Positions 10,143 through 23,476 of a stretch of 64,000 bases of DNA are shown here, piece by piece. The DNA is from Callorhinus ursinus (lineage: Eukaryota > Chordata > Mammalia > Carnivora > Otariidae): the NCBI RefSeq assembly GCF_003265705.1, contig NW_020313057.1, positions 7,355,089 through 7,419,088 of the forward strand. Direction: 5' to 3'. A model generated the notes under the pieces. It ran no database searches. It worked only from the letters and a program-made list of their open reading frames with translations, and was not told the origin of the DNA. How positions within the stretch are numbered: position 1 is the first letter of the stretch; every line of letters starts with the position of its first letter. Position numbers and translations under genes: made by a program.

Positions 10143-12390
10143 TAGGGACTCCTTCTAATATAAAACTGGACCTGGGAAGTATCTCAGATAATTTTATGAC
10201 TCGTCCTAGCAATGGAAGATAGTTGCATGGACTGTGATGTAAAGACAGCTGGAGGAAGTCAGTTGACAGTCCCATTTGCCTGGCACCTACCCCCTCTTGA
10301 CCTACTCGACCCATTTTGGGAGTAATTTATCAGTATATTAGAATGGAAACAAAAACAAAGGTAAAAACACCACTTACTCTTATTTTCTCTCAGCACACAG
10401 GTAAAAAGCAGGTTGGCTTTCAGTTTCTGTCCTACTTTTATAAGATTGGCTGTCTTTTTCTCCCAAGAAGGCTGGCAGACAGAAGTGGAGGAGAATGCCT
10501 CAGGTTATAGTAAATGAAGAAATAAACAGCTCCCAGATAAAATGTCATGAATCCAGTAACATTGTGGGGTCTACCTAAGATACCGGTCAACATCTAATGT
10601 TGAGCATAAAACAAAACTATTATCCTGATTCATAAAGAGATACTTAGTTATGAAGTAATATCTGCATGGCAAAATAACAACATCAATTTATTTTCACCTC
10701 TTCCCAACAATTACAGGAGTTGTTTCCAATGTGTCTCAAGGAAAGTAGTTCTGGAAATAATTAAAATGAGCTGGAATAGAATAAAAGTAGTAGGCAGCTT
10801 GTATCTAAATGAGCAAGAGCTGTGAGTCTATTATTTTTAATGTTTATTGGTGATAAGGGAAATGTATTATGTACATTGTAGTCTGTTTTGCAGTTTACTT
10901 ACATGAATTGGAATGAGGAAGATGGCATTGTTGGCTGCAAAAACCAGTTGCGTCAGGCTTTCATAGGAAGGAAACTATACTGAGGGAATAGGCTAAGTAG
11001 TCTAGGCGCTCAGTAAATGCTTATAGTTCATTATGGAGCTATCATGTAAGGTAGCCTTAGAGTGTTAATGCAGCATCTAAAAGTGCCTAGCACTCTCCTT
11101 AGACACTAGAAGTAACTGGCTCAATAAAATTTAAGAGCAGCAATATCAGAAGCAGAGCTCAATACCTCAGAGTTTTATAAAAGCACTGTCATCATCATCA
11201 TTGAGGCTTAAATTGAGAACTCAACAGGATAGATCTATTGCTTTCTTTGGAAGATCTTATAACCTTGTATGAGAATATTTGAAAATTTCAGGAGTAAATG
11301 TTAGAAAACATGGTCTTGCAGTGATGATGGCTGAAAAGAAATGTGACTAAAGAAATGCTGATAGATGGATCACAGTGTCTTAGAAATAAATGTGCTAATG
11401 TGTTTCAGAAGGAGATTTTTCATTTGATAAAGGGTTCTCCTTTTAAATAGTTTGGCCTCAACTTGCTCTTTTAAAGATACTAGCCCCACCCCTCCCCCCT
11501 TTTTTTCTATTACAGAATAGAAGGCAAAGTTTCTGTGACCCCTTTCATTATTTCCAAGAACAACTATTTGAGGAACATCTAAGTGCAAATCACTGAAATG
11601 TAGTCTGAAATCCAAGAGAATAAGGCTTCAAAACTTTTGAGGAGTATATTCCAAGTCATGAACCATAGCTCATTCAGAATTCCAAAAGAAAGAGATAATC
11701 TTCCCCTATTTCATACTTGAATCTGCTTGGCATGCTGGGAGACTGGTACAAATGCCTGAGGGGCTGGAGACTATAATTTGACATGGGAATTTATAGGAAC
11801 AGAGATTGGGATAAAAGCTGGGCTGTAACTACAAAATGACTGAAACATCGGGCACGTTATTCTGCAAATAGTGAAGAATCATCATTATTTTTGATCAGGT
11901 AGTAGAATTTCCAAATGTATATTATTTTTAGAAAGAAAACTTTGAATAGAAGTTGAGTATAAAAAAGGAATGAAAAAATATTCAGGAATATATTGCAATA
12001 GTCTGGGAATTAAACATACATTTTTGCAAGTAGGGGTTGGAAAAAAAATTTTTTTTGATAGATATGATAGACACATTAGAGATTGCTGTTCTCTTGAATC
12101 AAGGCTGACAGAGAAGGGATAATAAAAGCTGATTCTGTGATTTTTGCTTGGGTGAATGTATAAATGGTGGTACCACTGCACTGTATACGGAATACAGAAG
12201 AAGGTTGGGTTTTGACAGAGAGATAACAAATTTAACTTTAGACTTGTTCCTTGAAGTCATTTGCAGTATTATATACTATTTGTATTAACTATTGTAGAAT
12301 TATAGAATATCTAAAATTTAGAAAGAAGTAGCCAATGCATTTGATTTACTTCTAGAAGTTCTGTAGATTGAAGATACAACTTTGGGTGTC
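10143..12390. other. Unassigned sequence, possible MIR trace
   Basis: No gene or clear repeat. CGCTCAGTAAATGCTTAT at about 11007 resembles the end of a MIR or L2 element but is too short to call. The minus frame at 11885-12229 (114 aa) has no recognisable domain. Confidence 0.4.
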
Positions 12391-12720
12391 ATTTGAATAG
12401 AGATTTTGTTGGAGACGTAAGTGAGTGGCATTGTAAAGTGCGAGAACAGAGAATTATGAGCCACTCTGGCCGAGCGCTGAGCCCTGCAGAATACCCCCAT
12501 GGAAGTAGAGGGCATGTGATGGAGACAGACAATGGGAAAGAGATCAGTCAGATGGGAGGTAAAGCCAAACAGTATCCTGAAAGTGAAGCAAGAAAGTTTT
12601 GAGAAGGAAGCCCAGGAAAATGGCATAGCAGTTTTCTGAGAGGTCATGTAGGAGAGAGCTTGAGAGTAGATCTTTGGGGGAGAGATTTAGGAAACCACTC
12701 ATAACACTGAAATTTAAGTT
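12391..12720. other. Possible ancient interspersed repeat, family unknown
   Basis: The stretch GAGCGCTGAGCCCTGCAGAA, then AGAGATCAGTCAGATGGGAG, then GTGAAGCAAGAAAG is G/A-rich, unlike its AT-rich surroundings. It is reminiscent of an old mammalian interspersed repeat that I cannot name. Frames on both strands (69 and 109 aa) overlap here, and neither shows a domain. Confidence 0.35.
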
Positions 12721-13263
12721 TCAGTACAGTAGTGCACAGAATTCAGCTTGTATTAAGTGAAGCTGAAAAAGCAAGAGGGGAGAATGCAGATTATTCCTTT
12801 ACTGAATCTGATGGTAAAGAGAAAGCAAGATAATTTGCAGTAGTCACCTTTGGAGAGACAGGATCTAAAGATGTATTTGAAAATCAAAGGAAAGTAATCT
12901 TGAAAGATAAAGATAGAAGTGAGAGACAAAGGCAGTAATGAAGTGGCAGAAGATCTGGTTGAAGCAACAGAATCATAGAGTCCGTGTAGTGTTGGAAATA
13001 GAACTATCAAGAAGGTCAGGAGTTAGAGTCGGTTTCCTACACTGTAGTTAGAAATGGGGAGTAGCAGAAGTGAGGTTAAAAACAGGGCAGTCTCATCTTT
13101 CCATTTGCATTTCACTGTGACTATAGAAGGGAAACCTAGCTTGAGATGTGACTCCTCTATTTTCTTTATTTTCTCATCGCAAACAGATCTGAATGTTATA
13201 AACCCTGCAGGCAGGATGGGGAATATCTACCCTTTCATTTAGGGATTTGGTCTTTCTGTTAAT
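12721..13263. other. Unassigned sequence
   Basis: No gene or repeat recognised. Short frames on both strands appear to be chance. Confidence 0.4.
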
Positions 13264-13278
13264 GACTGAACAATTTCA

Positions 13279-13495
13279 GGGGCGCCTGGGTGGCTCTGTT
13301 GATTAAGCATGTGACTCTTGGTTTTGGCTCAAGTCCTGATCTCAGGGTCTTGGGATTGAGCCCTGAGTTGGGCCCTGTGCCCAGCATGGAGTCTGCTTGA
13401 GATTCTTTCTCTCTCCCACTCTCCCTTTGTCCCTCCCCTAACTTGTGTTCTCTCTCTCTCAAATAAATAAAATTAAATCTTAAAAAAAAAGGGAA
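13279..13495 (+). mobile_element. Carnivore SINE with 15-bp TSD
   Basis: Full-length copy of the CTTGGTTTTGGCTCAAGTC subtype. It is flanked by exact GACTGAACAATTTCA at 13264-13278 and 13496-13510. Confidence 0.98.
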
Positions 13496-13510
13496 GACTG
13501 AACAATTTCA

Positions 13511-14136
13511 ATGCCCAGACATCCGCATAGAGTCTTTCCTTGTGGATGAGCTCTCAGAGTGCTTCTCAAACTTTTGATACATAGGAATTGATGTGCAGGT
13601 TTATGAATAGAAAACTAAGTATTTTATACTCTGTGAGAGATTTAACAGGTTTCCAGGGTAATTATTAGAATGCATGTCAGATTTGCTGACTGTAGAATCT
13701 AGTACAGGTAATATGCAATTCTACTGTAAATATACCAAAGTAGGTCATGTTGTCCGGGCTGGAGAAGTAAGGGAAACAGCACAGATCATAATCATGGGCT
13801 AGAGACAAAATGGAATCATCAATAGGAGAAATTTGGGGTTTCTGTAAGATTTTGTTCAACTCAAGATCAATCCCGGTTTGCCAGGGTTAATGACTCCCTG
13901 GTGTGGTTCCAACAATAAAGCTTATATTCTTTTACACTTGCTTATTAGAATGTTCCATTTCTTTTGTTCTGATTATTGTTAATTAACTAACTCTTCCAGT
14001 ATCTAAAACATGCCAAAGCATTTTCTCTCTAGATCTTCAACACTAGCTGTCCCTTCAGATTCGTGTGTAATTTGTATCTTTAAATATTAACTTTTTAAGC
14101 ATTAGTTTAAATATTAAATCCTCAAAATTAACGAAA
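13511..14136. other. Unassigned sequence
   Basis: No recognisable gene, repeat or regulatory signal. Confidence 0.4.
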
Positions 14137-14151
14137 CTCCAAAGACTTCTT

Positions 14152-14360
14152 TTTATTTTTTTTAAAGATTTATTTGTTCCTTTTAGAGAGTGAGAGAACG
14201 TGACTGGGGGGAGGGGCAAAGGAGAGGGAGAGAGAATCCTCGAGCGAACTCCCTGCTGAGCATGGAACCCCACATAGGGCTCAATCCCAGGACCCCAAGA
14301 TCATGACCTGACCTGAAATCAAGAGCCAGCCGCTTGACCAACTGAGGCACCCAGGCACCG
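14152..14360 (-). mobile_element. Carnivore SINE with TSD
   Basis: Minus-strand full-length copy. CTCCAAAGACTTCTT (14137-14151) and CTCCACAGACTTCTT (14361-14375) form a 15-bp target-site duplication with one mismatch. Confidence 0.97.
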
Positions 14361-14375
14361 CTCCACAGACTTCTT

Positions 14376-14944
14376 CATCATATTTTTATGTTTTATATTC
14401 TTAATTGAATCAAGACCTGTTATATAGTTTTAAATTCAGACAAATTAAGACAGAACCTCATACGTCATGTTTATCATATGTCTTTAGTGCCCAAACTGTT
14501 GTCTGCATAAATCGGTGGGTGTGTAATAAACTGTTTATAATAGTATATATTCTGCTATGCATAAATACGAAATATGTAGTACATAAAGTATACCACCATA
14601 AGAAGAAAAGAAGTCCCAATTATAAAACATCCTGCACAATTTTATATGGGTTCTAGGAATTAAGAGTATGAATAGAAGCAGGTGGGGCAATTCATCATCA
14701 ATTCAGCGACTGCGGAGGAAATAGGAAATGCTATATGCAACAAGAGGTATGCTTTCAATCAGTTAAGAACATCACCCCGGTTCAAGTTTGCTGAGTTAGG
14801 AAGACCCTGAGCTCATTCACCTTTTCCTGTGAACACATCAAAACTACAAGTACATATGGAACAGCTGTGTCTGAGAACTACCTGAAGACTAGCAGAACAG
14901 GTCTTCCACATCTCAAGGTATAAGGAAAAAAACACATCATACAG
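14376..14944. other. Unassigned sequence
   Basis: No gene or repeat recognised. Confidence 0.4.
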
Positions 14945-15827
14945 GAAGAGGGGTAGGTATATGGTCTTGTCAGGACCCACACCCCCAGCTTGGTGGCCCA
15001 CAACCAGAAGGGGTCTTACTAATGTGGATGTCCTCCCTGAGAAGTGAGATGTTCAAGCCCCACATTGGACACCCCTGCCCTGGAAACCTGCACCGGGAGG
15101 ATGAGTCCCCATGACATGAGGTTTTGAAAACCAGCAGCCTTAACTCCAGGAGAGCCAGAGGACTGTAGGAAACCAAGACTCCACTCTTAAATGGCTTACA
15201 CACAAACTCACACCTCCAAAACCCAGCACAGAGGCAGTAGTTTGAAAAGTGCCTGTGCTGTGTGTGAAGGAGACATATTGATTGATTTTAGGGCATGTAC
15301 TAGGGGGCAGGGATTTGTTAGAACTTTCTCTGGGAAGGGAAGAGATCGTGGGCACCATTTTTTAAAACTCATTTTCTACCTAGTTGTCCCAGCTCTGGAA
15401 GGTGCAATTTCTGACACTCTCCATCTACCTTGCTAGCATCACCAGCCCTACCCTGGCATCCTTCTGCAGACCCTCTCCAACCAACCAGCACAGCCTGGTA
15501 GGCAACCCTCCAAAGCTGCTCCACATATAGCTTTGGTTAGAGCCAGAGTACCCCCCACCTCAAAGTGGCTTTGCCACCCACACCTGGCAGGCAACCTCAG
15601 CCTGGACTATTACCCCCACCAAGGGGTTCTCACCATGGGGGGAGGAAGGCCAGGCCCACCCACCAACATGCCCTTAGCAGTCATGGCCTTGCTATAGCAG
15701 GAGGGCACATGTAGCCCACAGGGGACACCCCTGGAGTGCTTGGCTCTGATGACCAAAGGGATTATGCTTCTGGGTCCCACAGGACACCTGCTACATAAAG
15801 CCACTTTTTGAAGACTAGGAGATGTAG

Positions 15828-16046
15828 TTGGCCTCCCTAATGCATAGAGGAAAACACAGAGAATCAGTCAAAATAAGAAGACAGAAGAATATGTTTCAAA
15901 CAAAAGAAGACAAAACCTCAGAAAAAGAATTAAACAAAACAGAGATAAGCAATCTACCTGATAAAGACTTCAAAGTAATGGTCATAATGATGTTCACTGA
16001 ACTTGGGAGAAGAATGAATGAACACAGTGAGAATTTCAACAAATAG
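15828..16046 (+). pseudogene. L1 ORF1 N-terminal fragment (degenerate)
   Basis: In intact elements ORF1p is the RNA-binding trimeric chaperone of LINE-1. Here a 72-codon open stretch contains EKELNKTEISNLPDKDFK and then FTELGRRMNEHSENFNK, which are conserved phrases of mammalian L1 ORF1 N-terminal and coiled-coil-start regions. The frame stops at 16046. Downstream ORF1-like nucleotides continue to about 16260 (TATGGGACCTCCAGGACAGC) without an open frame. The RRM and C-terminal domains are gone because the element then joins ORF2 3' sequence. It is a dead relic with no promoter role that I can show. Confidence 0.8.
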
Positions 16047-16309
16047 AAACTATAAGAAAGTACCAATCAGAGCTGAAAAATACAATAACTGAAATGAAAA
16101 ATAATATTAGAAGAAATCAACAGATTAGGTGATGGAAAAGAATGAAATGAACAATCTGGGAGAGAAGGTAAATCACCCAAGCTTAACAGAAAGAAAGAAA
16201 AGAATTTTTTTTAAGTGAGGCTAGTTTATGGGACCTCCAGGACAGCAACAGCACTAACATTTACATCATAGGATATGGGAGTGGGGGCAGAAAACCACAA
16301 AACTCCAAA

Positions 16310-17700
16310 TAGTGGAAGCAATTGTGTGAAAGAATATAGCTGAAGGTATCACACTCCCTGATTTCAAACTACACTCCAAAGCTATAATAATTAAAACAGT
16401 ATGGTACTGGCACAAAAACAGATACCTAGAACAACAGAACAGGTTAGAGAGCCTTGAAATAAACATATATTTTTATGATCAATAAATCTATGACAAAGGA
16501 AGCAAGGATATGCAACGGGAGAAAGACAGTCTCTTCAATAAGTGGTGTTGGGAAAACTGGACAGCTGCATGCAAAAGAATGAAACTGGACCACTTTCTCA
16601 CACCATACACAAAATATATTCAAGATGTTTTAAAGACTTAAATTTAAGACCTGAAGCCATAAAATCTCCTAAAAGAAAATATAGGCAATAAACTCCATGA
16701 TATTGGTCTCAGCAATATTTTTTTGGGTCTGTCTCCTCAGGCAAGGGTAACAAAATAAAAACGAAAACAAATGAAATTCTCACTGGGGCGCCTGGGTGGC
16801 TCAGTCGGTTAAGCGACTGCCTTCGGCTCAGGTCATGATCCCAAGGTCCTGGGTTAGAGTCCCGCGTCGGGCTCCCCGCTCAGCGGGGAGTCTGCTTCTC
16901 CCTCGGACCCTCCCCCCTCTCATGTGCTCTCTCTCTCTCATTCTCTCTCTCAAATAAATAAATAAAATCTTTAAAAAAAAAAAAGAAATTCTCACTGTGT
17001 TCATTCATTCTTCTCCCAAATAAAAACATCACTCTAAAACTCGTGTTTCAGTGGAAGAAACCATCAATAAAATGAAAAGACAACCCACTGAATGGGAGAA
17101 AATATTTGCCAATGATAATAGCCAATACAGGGTTAAGATCCAAAATGTAGAAAGAACTCATAAAACTCGGCACCCAAAAAACCAAACAATCCAATTAAAA
17201 AGTGGGCAGACAACCTGAATAGACATTTTTCTAAAGAAGATATGCAGATGATCGACAGACACATGAAAAAATGCTCAGCATCACTCATCATCAGGGAAGT
17301 GCAAGTGAAAACCACAGTGTGGTATCACCTCACAAGAGGAAACCTTCTGCACTCTTGGTGGGAATGTAAATTGGTGCAACCACAGCAGATAAAAGTATGG
17401 AGGCTTCTCAAAGAACTAAAAATAAAGGTGTCATATAGTCCAGCAATTCTATTTCTGGGTATCTATTTGAACAAAATAGAAACGCTAATTTGAAAAGGCA
17501 TATCCGACCCTCTATTCACTGCAGCATTAATTATAATAGTAAAAATATGGAAACAACTTAAGTGTCTGTTGGTAGAGGAATACCACGTTATATACATACA
17601 TATAAATATATTATGTATATATAATGCAATATTACTCAGCCATAAATGGAAATGAAATCTTATCATTTGTGACAACATGGATGGACCTGTGGGGTATTAT
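16310..17700 (+). pseudogene. L1 ORF2 C-terminal remnant
   Basis: Sense ORF2 C-terminal sequence is scattered over several frames. About 16390-16620 encodes the segment around 'tggtactggcacaaaaacag' through 'tggtgttgggaaaactgg'. After the SINE, 17070-17490 covers the segment before and including the Cys-rich end. A translated piece reads [18 protein letters not shown], the conserved Trp-Trp-Glu-Cys patch, and a stop follows at 17493. No RT motif is present, so the product could not be active. An intact ORF2p supplies endonuclease and reverse transcriptase for target-primed insertion. Confidence 0.8.
16786..16984 (+). mobile_element. Young carnivore SINE with 13-bp TSD
   Basis: A close-to-consensus copy (TGGCTCAGTCGGTTAAGCG, then CGGGCTCCCCGCTCAGCGGG), inside the L1. 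It is flanked by exact GAAATTCTCACTG at 16773-16785 and 16985-16997. It has A-box-like TGGCTCAGTCGG and a B-box with one change (GGTTAGAGTCCC). Confidence 0.98.
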
Positions 17701-18090
17701 GCTAAGTGAAATAAATTAGAGAAAAACAAGTATTTCATTTAATTTATATGTGGAATCTAAAAGCAAAAACCAATGAACAAACGAAACAGAGACTTATACA
17801 GAGGACAAATTACTGGCTGCCAGAAGGGGAAGAGTTTGAGTAGATGGGCAAAATAGGGGAAAGGGATTAAGAGGTATAACCTTCCAGTTGTAAATAATAA
17901 TATTAATAATCCATAGGGATATAGAGTACAAGCTTGGGAATACAGTCAATAATATTTTAATAACTTCATATGGTGACAAACCTTAATTAGACTTATTGTG
18001 ATTATTTTATAATGTATATAAATATTGAATTGTTATGTTGTACACTTGAAATTAATATAATACTGTATTTAACTACTCTTCAGTGTAAAA

Positions 18091-18890
18091 AAGTGTACTT
18101 CTAAATTGTAAAAAAGTACAGTATGAAATCTTAAGTATTCATATGAGGAGGATTGTGATTATTTAGTTATCCTTAACATTTTTCCAACTTACTAGTAGGT
18201 AGGTAACCTTTGTCTCTACCTAATATTGGTGGATTATTCTGGGGTTACAACACAGACTTCTAGCACCTCATTCTTTCGGGTGATAAAATTGAACACATAT
18301 CTGATAAAGCAGTCTGAGACTAAGCAAATGTGAGTTTGATATACCAGGAACTTTATGGCTTATCACACTTTGGCATTTGTTTAATTTTCATAAAGGATAA
18401 GCATTTTGATAAAAGAGGAGATGAAACAGGGTCCATAGAGATGTTTCTTCCTTTTAAGTGTCACACACCCCATTTTATTCTGTTATATTTAATCACAGGC
18501 TTCATATCTAAGCTATGGAAAAAGTGATAAAATGAGAGCTAGGTCAGCTATTGTACAATTTTATCATTATAGCTTCTGCATTTAAATTTGATAGGGTGTT
18601 TTCAGAAAGGCACTTTGTAAAGCATAGTGTAAAGGCACTTCAGTTACAAAATATAATGATGTATCAGCCACCTTGTGCTGAGGTTTTCTTTTTTATTGTA
18701 ATATATATACTGACAAATATGTACAGTTTAAATAAGATTTATAAAGCAAACAGTCATGTAACCAATCAGTCTGAGCAAGAAATAGAACAATGTAAGCACT
18801 CCAATAACCTCTCCTGCAAGCTGCCTCTTTTACATCTTCTGTTTTTCTACTAGAGTTAAATACTATTTTGATTTTTGTGATCATTCCCTT
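18091..18890. other. Unassigned AT-rich sequence
   Basis: No repeat family is certain. The 100-aa frame at 18551-18853 has no domain, and its low-complexity AT-rich composition suggests chance. Confidence 0.45.
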
Positions 18891-20399
18891 GATTTTTTGG
18901 GCAGTTTTAAACCTTTGTATAAATTCTTAAATAAAGTAAGTTAACATGGCCACTTTTGGAACTTTATATAAATGGGAAAAATATTTTTATCTTTTTTTAA
19001 TAAAGTTTATATTTTTACAAAAATTTTAGGTACTTAGCAAATAAAGAGGAAGGTATAAAGATTCCCCGTATACCCTCTGCCCCCACGCATGCATAGCCTC
19101 CTCCATTATGAAATCTCCCACCAGAGTGGTATGCTTGTTACAGCTGACAAACCTACATTAATTATGATTACCCAGACTCCACAGTTTACAGTAGGGTTTA
19201 CTCTTGGTGTTGTCATTCTGTGCTTTTGGACAAATGTGTAATGACATGAGTCCATCATTATGGTATCATGCAGAATATTTTCACTTTTCTAAAAATCCTA
19301 TGCTTCACCTATTTTTTCCTCCCACACACCTCCTACCCCCAACCCCTAGAAACCACTGATCTTTTTTACTATTTTCATAATTTTGCCTTAATAATGGAGT
19401 CATACAGTATGTTGCCTTTTTACAATGGCTTCTTTTCCTTAGTAATATGCATTTTAGTTTTTTCCACATCTTTCCATGGCTTGATAGCTCATTTCTTTTT
19501 ATCACTGAATACTATTGTATTGTCAGGATGTATCACAATTTATTTATACATTCGCCTACTGAAGGACATCCTTTATTTTTGCCTAGGTTTTGGAAATTAT
19601 GAATAAAGCTGGTATAAACATTTGTGAGCAAGTTTTTGTGTAGATATAATTTCTTAACACTTTTGGATAAAAACCAGAGAATACAATTGCTGGATCTATA
19701 GTAGGATCATGCTCAGTTTCGTAAGAAACCACCAAACTGTTTTCCAAAGTGGCTGTACCATTTTGCATTCCCATCAGAAATGAATGAGAGTTCCCATTGT
19801 TCTACATCCTGGACCACATTTGTTGTCAGTGTTTTGGATTTGGGCCATTCTAATAAAAGTTGCAATGGTATTCCATTGTTGTTTTAATTTGCATTTCCCT
19901 GAGACCTAAAAAGTGGAGCATCTTTCTTGTGCTTATTTGCCATCTGTGTATCTTTTCTGGTAAAGTGTCTGTTCAGGTCTTTGACACATGTTTAAATTGG
20001 GATGTTCATTTTTTTTTAATTGTTGAGTTTAAGTGTTCTTTGCATATTCAGTCCTTTATCAGATATCTCTTCTAAAAATATCTTCTCCCGGTCTGTAGCT
20101 TACCTTTGCATTCTCTTGATTTTGTCCTTCATCGGGAAGAAAGTTGTAATTTTAATTAAGTGCATCTTACTAATGCTTTCTTTTATGGGTCTTGCTTTTA
20201 ATGTTGTATCTACAAAGTCCTCACCACCCCAGGGTCATCTACTCTTATGGTATGTTATGGAAGTTTTATCATTTTGTGTTTTTTACATTTAGGTCTGTGA
20301 TCCATTTTTAGTTAATTTTTGTGAAGGATGTAAGGTCTGTGTCTATATTCATTTTTTTTGCATGTCCAGTTGTTCTAGAATCATTTGTTGAAAAGACAA

Positions 20400-20783
20400 T
20401 TTGATATTGCTTATATATGGAATCTTCAAAAGGCAAACTTATAAAAACAGAGAGTAAAGTGGTGCTTTCCAGAGGATGGGGGTGGGAAATGGGATAGATT
20501 TGTTTTAAAGGTGCAAACTTACAAGTTGTAAATAAGCCCTAGGTATCTAATGTACTATATATTGAATACAGACAATATTGTACTATAACCGTCAGACTCG
20601 GTAAAAGACTAGAACCTAATTATTCCAACTACTAAAAAGAAAGAATCATTATGTAACATGATAGAGTTGATAAATATTGCTACAATGGCAACCATTTTAC
20701 AGTATATAAATGTATCAAATTAACATGTTGTGCACCTCAAATTTATGCAGTGTTATATGTCAAATATATTTTAATAAAAATGA
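20400..20783 (+). mobile_element. L1 3' end inserted in the old L1, sense
   Basis: The antisense L1 reading breaks at GAAAAGACAATTTG and resumes at GACTATTGTTGC. Between them is a sense L1 3' UTR: ATGGGGGTGGGAAATGGG, ACTTACAAGTTGTAAATAAG, TGTTGTGCACCTCAAATTTA and a TTTAATAAAAATG end. It is a short 5'-truncated insertion in the opposite orientation. Confidence 0.75.
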
Positions 20784-20959
20784 CTATTGTTGCATTATAT
20801 CACCTTTGCAATTTTGTCAATAATCAGGTGACTGTATTTATGTGAGTCTATTTCTGGATATTCTAATGTATCCCATTGATCTGTCTCTTCTTTTGCCAAT
20901 ATCATGTTGGCTTGCTTGATTACTGTAGTTTATAGTAAGTCTTGAAATTGGGTAATGTC

Positions 20960-21151
20960 GGGGATGCCTGGGTGGCTCAGTCAGTTAAGTGTCTGCCTTC
21001 AGCTCAGGTCATGATCCCAGGGTCCTGGGTTCGAGTCCCGCATAGGGAATCCTTGTTTAGCAGGGAGCCTGCTTCTCCCTCTGCTTGCCACTCCCCCTAC
21101 TTGTACTTTCTCTCTTTCTGACAAATAAATAAATAACATCTTTTAAGAAAA
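20960..21151 (+). mobile_element. Carnivore SINE with canonical B box
   Basis: Full-length copy with B-box match GGTTCGAGTCC at 21028-21038. The flanks TGAAATTGGGTAATGTC (20943-20959) and TGAAATTGAATAATGTC (21152-21168) form a 17-bp duplication with two mismatches, so the insertion is moderately old. Confidence 0.96.
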
Positions 21152-23476
21152 TGAAATTGAATAATGTCAGTCTTCCCATTTTTACTCTTCCTTAATATTG
21201 TATTGGCTGTTCTGGGTCTTTTGCCCTTTCATATAATCTTTAAAATCAGTTCTGGGTAACCACAAAATAACTTGCTGGGATTTTGATTGGGGTTTCATTG
21301 AATCTATAGGTCTAGTTGGGAGTAACTGATATCTTGACAATATGGAGTCTTTATCCATGAACATGGAATATCTCTCCAGTTATTTAGATATTCTATTTAA
21401 TTCATCAGAATTTTATAGTTTTCCTTATATAGATCTTGAAATTATTTTGCTAGATTTATATCTAATATTTCCTTTTAGTACTAATGTAAATGGTATTGTG
21501 TTTTTAATTTCAAAATCCACTTTTTCATTACTGGTATAATGGGAAGTTACTGACTTTTTTGTATTACCATTATATCCTGCTATATTGTTATAACCTCTTA
21601 TAAACTTCCAGTAGTCTTTTGCTGATTCTTTCAGATTTGCTACATAGACAATCACCAATGAACAGTTTTTTTCTTCCTTCTCAAACTACATACATTTTGT
21701 TTCCTTTTGTTGTCTTACTGAATTTGCAAGAACTTCCAGTACAATGTTGAAATGGAGTAGAGTGAGTGAGTGTCATACCTGATGTTAGTGGGAAAGATTT
21801 TATTTTCTTACCATTAATTATGATATTAGCTATAAATTTTCTGTAGATTAAGTAGCAAACATGCCCTGTATTCCTAGTTTACTAAGAGTTTTTTTTAATC
21901 GTGAATGACTGTTGGATCTTGTCAAATGTTTTATTCTGCATTAATTAATATGATAATGAATTTTTCCTTTGTAACCTATTGACATAATTGATTCTATTAA
22001 TTGGTGTTCACATATTGAAACTGGAATAAATCTCACCTTGTTGTGGCATATAATTCTTTTTATACATTGTTGGATTGGATTTTCTAATATTGTGTTAAGG
22101 ATTTTTACATATACATTCATGAGAGATATTATTCTGTATTCTGGTTTTGGTAGTAGAGTAATGCTGGCTTCATCAAATGAATTAGTATATTCCCTGTTTT
22201 TCCCTTTTGAAAGAGACTGTAGAGAATTGGCATAATTTCTTTCTTAAATATTTGATGGAATTCATCAGTGAACCTAACTGGGCATGGTGATCTTTGGGGA
22301 GGTTATTAATTATTGATTCAATTTCTTTAATAATATGGGACTATTTAGATTGTCTCTTTTTACATGAGTTTTGGCAGATTGTGTATTTCAAGTAATTCAT
22401 GCATTTCATCTAGGATATCAAGTTTGTGCACATAGAATTGTTCTTTGTATTTCTTTATTATCCTTTTAATGTCCATGGGATCTCTGTAGTGGTGTTTCTT
22501 CTCTCATTTCTGATGTGCTAATCTGCATCTTCTCTCTCTGTTGTTGTTTTTGTTGTTGTTAGCTGGATAGAGGATTATCAATTTTGTTGTATTCAAAGAA
22601 ACAGACTTAGGTTTTGATGATTATTTCTATTCTTTCTACTCCAATTCTTAGTATTTATTTTCTCCTGCTTACTTTAAATTTAATTTGCTCTTCTTTTTCT
22701 AGTTTGAAGGGGAAACATAGATGATTAATTTAGGTCTTTCTTTTCTAAAACTTAGACTCAATGCTCTAAATTTTCCTCCATGCACTGCTTTCACTGAATA
22801 TCACAAATTTCAGAAGTTGTATTTTCATTTTCACTGAGTTCAAAATATTTTTAAATTTCTCTTGACATTTCTTCTTTTACTCACACATTATATTAGAAGT
22901 GAGATGTTTAATCTCCATGTAATTGAGCATTTTCTAGTTATACTTTTAGTTACTTTCTATTTTAAATTTCACAATACTCTGAGAGCATACATGCATGGTT
23001 TATATTATTTTAAATTTGTTAAAATGTGTTTTATGGCCCAGAATATAATCTATCTTGGTGAATTATCCATGCGAGCTTAAGAAAAATGTGTATTCTGTGG
23101 TTGCTGAATATAGTCTATAGATGTCAGTTGTATCCAGTTGATTAATGGTGTTGTTGAGTTCAGCTGTGTCCTTACTGACTTTCTTCCTGCTTTCTGGTCC
23201 TTTATGATAGAAGAGTGTTGAATTCTTCAACTATGATAGTGGATTCATTTGCTTCTCCTTGCAGTTTTATCAGTTTTTGAGTAACATAGTTTGATGTTTT
23301 GTAGTTAGGCACATGCATATTAAGGATTGTATGTCTTCCTGGTGAATTAACCCTTTTGTTTATTATGTAATGCCCTTCTTTATCTTTAATAACATTTCTT
23401 GCTCTGAAGTATGTTCTGCCAAAATTAATGTAGCTTCTTCTGCTTTATTTTGGTTAGTATTAACATGGTATATTTT

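Larger units (their letters stand above)
14945..18090 (+). mobile_element. Sense L1 (L1MA type) with large internal deletion
   Basis: The order is a GC-richer 5' UTR (about 14945-15830), the ORF1 start (15830-16260), then an abrupt jump to the ORF2 C-terminal third (from about 16310), and a 3' UTR ending near 18090. The 3' UTR carries ATTAAGAGGTATAACCTTCC, ATAGGGATATAGAGTACA and TGTTGTACACTTGAAATTAA. Most of ORF1 and the endonuclease and RT core of ORF2 are absent. A young SINE lies at 16786-16984. Confidence 0.85.

Noticed and set aside
12318..12647. Minus-strand 109-codon frame overlapping a plus-strand 69-codon frame
   Set aside because: No domain, no splice or promoter context, and the area looks like an old interspersed repeat.
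20960..21038. tRNA-like head of the SINE as a functional tRNA-Lys gene
   Set aside because: It has A- and B-box matches, but there is no intact cloverleaf and it continues into a SINE body and tail.
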